A stretch of DNA of 64,000 bases, taken from the NCBI RefSeq assembly GCF_000003815.2, contig NC_049992.1:8368920-8432919 (forward strand), in the 5' to 3' direction. The notes beneath the pieces were generated by a model that saw only the letters and a program-made list of their open reading frames with translations, was not told the DNA's origin and made no database searches. The position numbers were made by a program, and so were the translations under genes. The stretch comes from Branchiostoma floridae. Lineage: Eukaryota > Chordata > Leptocardii > Amphioxiformes > Branchiostomatidae. Shown piece after piece: positions 56,095 through 64,000 of this stretch (positions within the stretch are counted from its first letter, which is position 1; each line of letters opens with the position of its first letter).

Positions 56095-59000
56095 GGACAC
56101 GCTCTGTTTAATATCGATGCTACAAGGGGTATGTATCGTGACTATTACTGTCCACATGGGATTGAAACAATTGCCAAACGCAGCAAGATACATCATTGAT
56201 TTACGTTTACCAACAGGGGCCAGGTCATCGTAATCTTCCTTGCAATGTGTCAGAGACAGCCGCATTTGCAATTCGTCACTTACTTTACAGATATTCGATA
56301 AGTGAAAAGTTCATCGCTGCTTTGTACAGACTGTGTGTCCTCGTATGTACTCCACCTTTGAGCTTTGTATTGTAGTCTCCATCAGACTAACTTACCACAC
56401 TCTGGCCAACAAGAAAAACTTATCCTTGTCTGTTAATGTTCAACCTGTCATAGATTACATACGTTACATGTATGAAAGTCATATAATAGAAAACATTAGA
56501 ATTACTGATTTTCCACGTTGATTATGCAAATTACGTGCTAATCTACATAATTCCATCTCGTTGTGTAATCTCTTTACAGGCTACTTGGATCGCGAATATC
56601 ACTGAACTTCGTCGTTCCTTGCTTCAGTCAAGGAAGTTTGATCAAACCTCTTTGCTTCAGTCATCCTCCTTGAAATATTCTAACAAAACACCACTGAGGT
56701 TCCTGAGCAAGCTGCTATGGAGCAAAACCCTACACCATATTTTCTTCACATTTACGAAAAGCTATCTGCCAATCACTTTCCTGGCCAATAATTCACCCAA
56801 TATTGTCGCCAAATTTTTAACCCCTTCGGGAAGCCTGATTTAGGCTATAGTTGATGTAACAGCTCCTATGGTTTTGTTTATGCATCGCATCACCTCTTGA
56901 GATAATGAGGGATTACTTGTATATTTGCCATATTAGATGCATGTCGTTTGAGACCTATGATCTACGCTTTAAAAATACATCTGCTCGTTGCTCGTGAAAG
57001 CTGCCGGAGAAATCCACATCTCCGGTTGCAAGACAAATATACCCGAGTATCACTTTTAAAACAAATATTATAGCAGTCTTAACCAACGTCTAATAGTTGC
57101 TTGCAATACAATATTGGTATTTTTCCAAGCTTTGGGCATTTCATAAACTGGCTAGGGTAAAATAATCGCAACATTTCCACTTGCACTTTCGACAGTACAT
57201 AGGATTGCACGGTTTCCATTGCGGTTCAACTATTCTTCTTGTATTCCGTATTTTTCAGAGAAATTTTTAAAGTGCAAATATTTTAGAGACAATTATTGAT
57301 TAAGACTAAAATAGACTCCATTAAAACAATATTACTCTATGTATCAAAAGACATTTTGAGATGACTTCGTATTCCTTGGATAGATTAACTTCATTTGTAC
57401 CAGGCATTTACTGCCAGAAAGTGCGCACGAAAACAATTTTTCACTGGGCGATATTGGCTAGGGACCCGCTGCAGATACAAAATTCTATGTATTGACTGAA
57501 GTAAGTTCCAGAGGGAACTCATTTAGTGCTAGTTTCCAATAAAGGTGTACGTGTTCATGCACAGCAAACAGGTAATAGGGCCCACGGCGTGCAAGTCAGA
57601 CAAGAATCTCAGCGAGGAAATTAACAGTAAAAGTACGGCAAGTAAATTAAAGCCGTGGCTCCACCAGAATGATAGAAAGACTGAATTCAGGAGGGACTCG
57701 CAAGACGCGAGCAAGAATTATCAAATGCTTTGACGAATGATAAAGAGGAGGGGGCTCTTAATGTCAAAAATTGAAAATGTCGGCATGAACAAATACGCCC
57801 TTCGGCATTTGTCGTTGGTTGTCATACGATTTTGATGTTGCAGGATTTTGTATCAGACTGTTTGTGGCAGAAACAACCGATAACACATTTTAAGATATCC
57901 TTTTCTGCAACAAGGCAGCTTAATTCTGTACGACATATACAACTATATATATGTCACGAAACTACCCTTAGGTTGTGATCGTAAGACTTTCGTACGACAA
58001 ATGTGATCGGGCCAAACCTTTACACTGAAATGTATACATTCGTAATGTTTATTCATCATCAGATGCAACAACCTACAAACAGGTAAGTGCTTTGTACAGA
58101 AATCAATTTTAGATGGGCGTAGGACAGAAAATCCAGGAGCTTAGCAGCGTTTGTTGGTGTAATCACCGTCATATGTCAACCTGTCATTCACATGTTTAGG
58201 GTCACGTACAGAGGCCAGATCCTGCGATACGACAAATCGTTATTGCGATAAAAACATGTAGCTGTAACTTGTTGAACCTGATTTTAAGATAACCCGTGGA
58301 TGCTGATTTATAACGGCATGGATCATAAAAAATCTTAGTTGCGCCAGCTTGTTACTGTAGGAGCTTATTTATCATATCAACAGTAAACGTTCTTGTTTCA
58401 ATTGTTTCGGCATAATATCCATTCTTTTAAACTTAACATTGGTTTTCTGCAAGGCAAAAATCTTTGATAACAAATATTGCATAATCTTGTTGTTTCATTT
58501 ACTAGTACTTGACAACTTGTTCTTATAGTCTGCACCCTGCAATGATTTCGGACTAGTACTCCTGGTAACGTAATGAAATATGCATGATTTCAATGTTTCA
58601 ATGTATGATGTTCTACGTTTTCCGTCGCAGGCCCAATCAGCAGACAAATGCCTCGTTTGCGATTCCATCCCATGCAGCCCAAAATTCATTACCTGGCATC
58701 ATTTTAAGTCCATTTGGGACCTCCGTCAATCACGTCGTTACTGGTCTCTGATTACTGTTTGGAGTTGTTAAAGCTAAATTGCTTCTCTAAGTGGCAGAGT
58801 TTCATCTAAAGTTTACTCTGACTGTCTTCTATTCATCAAGTCAAATGTCTGTTGTTTAGGTTGTAAAGAGAATTGTAAATATTTGTGACACTGTGCTTCG
58901 CAGCAGATTCTATGCCTTGCTATTAGGGTATGCGTTTTGGTTGTAGATTGTTCCACAGTTCAGGCAAAGTACGTAACTGCGAAGGGAAAAAAAGGACATA

Positions 59001-60980
59001 AGTCAGAATGCTCCAAAACATTCAAAACCTCTCCCCTTACTTCCGTTTCATTCTATTCACACAATTCATCAATCTAATTCGTGACAAGGATAACGCCATT
59101 GCTGCCAGAATATCATCGCATTGCCATGAAGCTTGATGACGGTTGTGCGAGTTCAACTGCTAAAATGCGTTCATCCTTTACGATCCAATCCTACAAGGAA
59201 TTAGATACTAATGATATGCGCATATTGGCTTTTGTAAAATCCATTACAATACACGGATGTCAGAACAGGGCGGCGCCGAAGGGAAATAACCCGGGAAATT
59301 TGTCAGGTCCTGTCGAGCTCTTCGGGGCTGTCTGCACCATGCTCAGCCGGGGATGCACGTCGAAGCAGCCTTGTTGACGATCATTATTCACTTCCGCATC
59401 GTTTGTCATGTATGATATTGGCCCAGAGCGTACATATTCAGCTATGATGCATATTATTCAGCTGGCAGTCATAATCCGCTGTCGAATATTATATTGCCTG
59501 AAGACACGGTCGCTGCACTGAATACAAACAATATCGATCAGCTTAGCACTTATGAAACTTACGGCGTCTAGTTTTGAACTTCATACTTCTTACCTGTCTT
59601 GAGTAAGAAGTAGATTTAGGAAAGTTAGATCCGTAAAAGTGGGAAATAACTCTTGATGTATGTTTCTGATACTGGGACTTCTATTCAACAAATATATTAG
59701 AGAGAGAGGGTAGAATTCACTCTCTCACATTTTCATATGTCATGTGACCAGCAGCCGAAGCGTATCTGTCAAGCTGGTGTGTTACATGTAATTCAAAAGC
59801 CGATATGCCTTGACATCATATCATATTCATATATAGAATATATGATCAATATGGCTCGTAACAGCTAGAGTTTAGTTACGCCGAACAGGACCCACGCATG
59901 TTCACCCTTTGTCTGCTCCAAATTCGATATGATCAATCATAAGATTAGCCATGCTAATTATAGGAAGGAAATGACATTAGTAGCCACAAATAAGATTTCG
60001 CTGTTTACGTGAAATCGATTAAGTCTCCGTGTAACCGATTTAGTTTCCGTAGATAAGTTCTTGCGATAGTCTGCGAGCTCTGTAAATAGCTCTATTGTCA
60101 GTGAAAAACATGCTGCATTCCTGTCGACATTAATGTAGGCTTTGTAGCCATAGTATAACCATAGTCAATAAGGTAATTGACAAGACTAGATTAGTATTGA
60201 TCATTCCCCACAAAAGTACTAAAACATAGTACTCGTCATCACAGGTCCAATACTCCAAAACTACATCTAAAATGATATATAGAATTTTGAAACAAGTCGT
60301 TAGAATTAGACATCTGTGCTTATACTCAATAGACACGTTAGAGTTGAAACTATCAATTGGTATCAGAATGGGTGCTTATATACTTTGTTTGAATAAAACA
60401 TGAATAACCAAGCAACTAACCAAGCAACCATTCAAAACAAAGACAACTTTCTACCCATAGCGAAATTTGATTGGTATAACTTAAGCACAAGTAGCTATAG
60501 CCTCATCTAAAGCTACGAGCGATGTACCTTGGTGATGGATTTACTGACGAAAGATTGACTGCGTGAAATAGAATTAAAGAGAAGCAGCAAGAAAATAGCT
60601 CATACGCCAATGCAGACGTGCGGTGCATGAAGCTTAAAACCGCCCGGGAACTCATCGTTGCATTCGACTGGAAAACCTGGTGAGTGGAGAGGGTCGGGGT
60701 TACAGCCAAGGCTATGGGCGAACAGTCAACTTCGTTACAGCCATGACAGCTTCACTTCTGCAGCGGTCCGTTACAATCAATGTAACCAATGAGGTCAGGT
60801 CATTCCACCGGCACTGCGGTAACCCGGGGACGTGATCGGGCACTGGCAGTTGGCGATCTATTTTTGATGGTTACGCACAGGCGCAGTCTGGATGGAACTG
60901 CAGTCTGCCAACGGCAATGTCATGGTCATCAGATAGCCATTCTTCTGGGCAGATCCGCGTCCACAGCCTCTCCAATAAAA

Positions 60981-61202
60981 AAGCTAGTTCAAATTAATCC
61001 GCGGGGTAACCTACGTCCATTGTCTTCATAACCAAGGTATCTACGGCCAGTGATATCAAGTCGATGGATGGTGGTTTCAAACTGCAATGTAGTGAAAATT
61101 TGCAATTTGCAACCATCGTCAGTCTATGTGATATCCCTGGATAACCTGTTTTTAACAACAACAGATATAGGTTACCCCGCGGATAGAGGTGAACTAGCGT
61201 TA
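60981..61202. mobile_element. Foldback MITE, family of 4.29 kb
   Basis: The left arm with ATCCGCGGGGTAACCTACGT and the right arm with ATAGGTTACCCCGCGGATAG are inverted. GCTAGTTC and GAACTAGC lie outermost. Confidence 0.78.
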
Positions 61203-62624
61203 CTTCACAGAGGGTCTGCTACAGCAGACTGAGACGTACATTGCGTGGTGGCCTCTAACCAACTGTCGGACAATCAGAGAATTGCCTAAATGCTTTCTTC
61301 AGGTAAAACCGATTCTCTCAAAAGCCCTCATGGCAAAGAATGCCCAAAATGAAACGCTCCTTAGTCTTTCCAGACACTAACAGCAAAGTTGTCTTGATGA
61401 GACGTCACATCTAAGTGCTCAATACGAGCGCAATTACTTCGCACACTGCTGAGATTGCCTGCCTGTGCGTACTGCTGTGTGTGCTGCCCTGAGGGGGTGC
61501 ATGAGGCGGTTATTGATGACTCTAATATCTGGGTTTGTGCGGAGCATTACTGCAAGTACCGGGGGAACCGATCCCATTCCTGTCCGTTCCAGTTGATAGA
61601 AGCGCGCACAACAGGCAGTTAGAGCGCAAAACTTTCCCACAGAAGTCATTAGAGAGTCTCTATTGAGCAATTTAGCTTGCTGCAGGCCGCTAAACCGTTT
61701 CCAGTACACTATGCATTCATTGTAGACAATCATGTATCGATGACAACTACTTGATTCAATGTGCCATAATGGTCCTATTTGTACAGTATATGGGTACATG
61801 GCACCTATCAATCTTATCCAGTCTACTGTCGGTATCTATTTGAAAAAGTGAATGCAGGAGTTAAGGATTTTGTGAGTTTTAGAACCAAAAAATTAAAACC
61901 ATTATGACCATTGTTTTGCGGGCGACACCCAGTAACGTTAGGTGAAGGAGAAAGGAAAAATTAACAATTGAGCTGCGTCCTGAGGTGTGCGGATCAACTT
62001 GTTCTGCAGAAAGTCAGATTCCCACTTCATTCTGGTTTAAATTAGAAGGGACTCCTCATCAACTATTTTGACAATGTCTCCGAAGATTTTATAGCTAGCT
62101 CTGATCACATTTCACCATTGTTTGTCTTGCCACTGACCTACTGATCTTCAAAAGGACATTAAATGGAAAGTAATGACTACAATGACTTGAAATCCAAGTT
62201 GCGCTACATATGGATAAAAGACTGCGACTGTTGATTATGCTCAGAAATTTTGATTCTGCACCTTAATTCTTAGAACGGTTCTGACCTTATTGATCCCCAT
62301 CCTACACGTTGCTATTATATGAAATATGCTATCAGCATTAATTGGCATCGTTATGTGTGCTCTAATTTTCCGAGTTAGATTTATTTTCTTTGTTTCGCTG
62401 TTCTCCTTTTACCGATCTACAAATCAATATCTTTATGAGTTGGTAATTATTTGAATGACCCAAGAGGAATATATTAATCACCAGAAATGGAAAAAAAGTT
62501 GATAATCTGGCTCTGACTGGTAAGCTTGCTTTGAAATTTGCATATTGAAGTCACAACTTGCTGAAATACGATCTTGTTATTTTGAAATCTGGTGTAATCT
62601 ACGTCACATAGCAGCCTGGTCACG

Positions 62625-62755
62625 TACGTCAAGTTGTTTGGGGGTAATTAGTGAAAGTTGTTTCCGGTTGTTTGGGGTGATTAGTGAAAGTTGTTCCCAG
62701 TTATTTTCGGTAATTAGTGAAAGTCGTTTTCGATCGTTTTCGGTAATTAGTGAGA
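62625..62755. repeat. Tandem repeat, about 34-36-bp unit, four copies
   Basis: GGTAATTAGTGAAAGTYGTT recurs at about 36-base steps. Because the period is a multiple of three in part, one frame shows a repeated VISES motif; I see no other sign of coding. Confidence 0.9.
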
Positions 62756-62799
62756 CCCACGATCGTTGAACAGTAGCAATTTGAGGATAGCATTTTCAT

Positions 62800-63125
62800 A
62801 GCCATGCTTGTGTCTGTCCGACAACATTCATCTGTTACTGACAAGACTGTCCTAGATCCCTGTCCACGGTTGGTTCTGTCACAGCTTACTTGAAAAGTCT
62901 GCCACATCAAAATCGTACAACGACCTACGACAAACATCGTACAACAACTAACTTCGTATCGTACGTACGAGCATTAACTTCTGGCAAAAATGTACGTCTG
63001 CTGCAAAGTTCAACTGTCTTGGTACACAAAATGTTGTTTTAGATCATTGTCGGTGGGTTGTTCTGTCACCTTCCTGCCTTGAGTATTCTAATTTCTACTA
63101 CATCAAAATCGTACATCAACCTACC
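62800..63125. repeat. Diverged tandem duplication, about 190-bp unit
   Basis: GGTTGTTCTGTCAC-like, then ACATCAAAATCGTACAWCRA and CCTACSA occur twice. Confidence 0.75.
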
Positions 63126-63799
63126 AATATGAACACACCATCAGCAACAGATTTACCACAGAATACATAAAGCTAAAAGTTGTAATCTCTTGGCTAGCTC
63201 TTTTTATTTCAGCTATTACATCTCCTCGACTCCATACGGCTGAAAATCCAATATGGCACGGTACAGCAAACGGCAATAATATTCTATGACTCTGCGGTGA
63301 CCGGTACGTTCCGAGTCTTTCCGGTTGAGTTACTCCCTCACTTTCCCTTGACTGCACAGAACTAGTTTCTACCAGACTGACTACGCTGGCTTTCAAAGGG
63401 AGAATAATTTACCAGGGAAAATTTGCTACCATAGGAGTTACTAGTAGTCGGCCGCGCAACCGGAGGGTAAACATGAACCTAAGCGTGGACTGACTCCCCT
63501 GGCCAATTTCCCGATTATTTTGCTGACTCCTACGATCCCCGTGCCCCCGTAGGAAGGCCTGGTGGGGGCTAGCACAGGACCATCTGCCAGCAGCCTTAGC
63601 CCCTACCATAGCTCTTGGCCGAATAGTAATAGGGAAGTTTAGCCATGTTAGGAATGAAAGTCTAGTAGGAGTTAATTGGCCTAGGAGTGAACTGACCGGC
63701 CGTCGGAGTTGTCGCCGACTTCAAAGATGTCATGAAACTGATCCGCTCATTTTCTGTACAAAGGCAGTAGTATTGCCAGTAGACAGGGGTGCCTAAGCA

Positions 63800-64000
63800 T
63801 TTGCACGAACCCTATGAAATTCGTGCGAATATTATGTGATACACACGAATCACTATGCGAAAACGCACGAATATTATGAAATTCGCACGAATCACTATGC
63901 AAAACGCACGAATATTATGAAATTCGCACGAATCACTATGTGATTCACACGAACCTTATGAGATTTGCACGATCCTTATGCGAAATTGCGCAAACACTGC
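63800..64000. repeat. Minisatellite of about 21-bp alternating units, running off the window
   Basis: Two alternating half-units, CACGAATCACTATGCGAAAA and CGCACGAATATTATGAAATT, repeat about nine times to the last base. Confidence 0.95.

Larger units (their letters stand above)
54121..64000. other. Transporter intron running to the window edge
   Basis: No exon encoding the expected continuation (a LCYAEFGAR-like segment) was found. It contains a 33-base direct duplication (54586-54653), short AAATC repeats near 55155, MITEs (55857-56094, 60981-61202), a small LINE fragment (59745-59790), tandem repeats (62625-62755, 62800-63125) and a minisatellite at the end. Confidence 0.55.

Noticed and set aside
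57770-58020. Possible inverted-repeat element around CGATTTTGATG and TACGACAAATGTGATCG
   Set aside because: Arms are too short and diverged to set boundaries by eye.
59081-59377. Open frame of 98 codons
   Set aside because: No recognisable domain, no splice context and no codon pattern that sets it apart from chance.
61430-61811. Minus-strand frame of 125 codons
   Set aside because: No domain, no splice support and low complexity of evidence; probably chance in a GC-richer stretch.
62545-62769. Frame with repeated VISES motif, a possible repeat protein
   Set aside because: The repetition is explained by a 34-36-base tandem DNA repeat that also contains length variants breaking the period; no other coding sign.
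63360-63620. Possible MITE with CTACCAGACTG and related arms
   Set aside because: Some motifs recall the families at 13.47 and 44.36 kb, but I could not find clear inverted ends or a target duplication.

Overview
The window looks like a piece of an invertebrate deuterostome nuclear genome, most likely amphioxus (Branchiostoma). This rests on short exons with GT-AG introns, metazoan extracellular domain shuffling, many short inverted-repeat transposons and frequent use of the palindrome TACATGTA. The species call is an inference. One 100-N assembly gap lies at 24226-24325.

Four protein-coding genes can be reconstructed exon by exon. (1) 802-7644, plus strand: the 3' ten exons of a Gfo/Idh/MocA-family NAD(P)-dependent oxidoreductase; its Rossmann start lies left of the window. 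It carries an in-frame TAG in exon 4062-4154, and a TA-flanked MITE sits 21 bases before that exon. (2) 9099-16396, minus strand: a complete nine-exon gene for a 344-residue seven-pass membrane protein of no recognised family, tail-to-tail with gene 1. (3) about 20541-36318, plus strand: a secreted astacin metalloprotease with a TATA promoter and a non-coding first exon. Its order is signal peptide, prodomain (partly in the gap), astacin catalytic domain, two ShKT domains, three PAN/apple-like domains, a Thr/Pro-rich linker, an F5/8-type C (discoidin) domain and an acidic tail. Genes 2 and 3 are divergent. (4) 53060-54120, plus strand: the first two coding exons of an SLC7-type cationic amino acid transporter, running off the right edge. 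A candidate upstream non-coding exon/promoter lies near 40.5 kb.

The remaining sequence is rich in MITEs, SINE and LINE remnants and tandem repeats. Several MITEs can be delimited to the base with target-site duplications (TTAA, TA, TAA, 9 bp). One Harbinger-like MITE has a matching empty site in a tandem copy 150 bases away.

The most unusual theme is repeated local tandem duplication of intron/exon boundaries. There are partial pseudo-exons before the astacin zinc-binding exon (25.7 kb) and before a PAN exon (31.5 kb), both with a conserved Cys changed to Tyr. A duplicated donor lies at 24.7 kb. A six-copy array of acceptor plus exon start lies upstream of the transporter's first coding exon (52.1-53.1 kb), a triplicated donor-like segment at 40.7-41.2 kb, and a tandem array made from the stop-codon region of gene 1 (7.6-7.9 kb).
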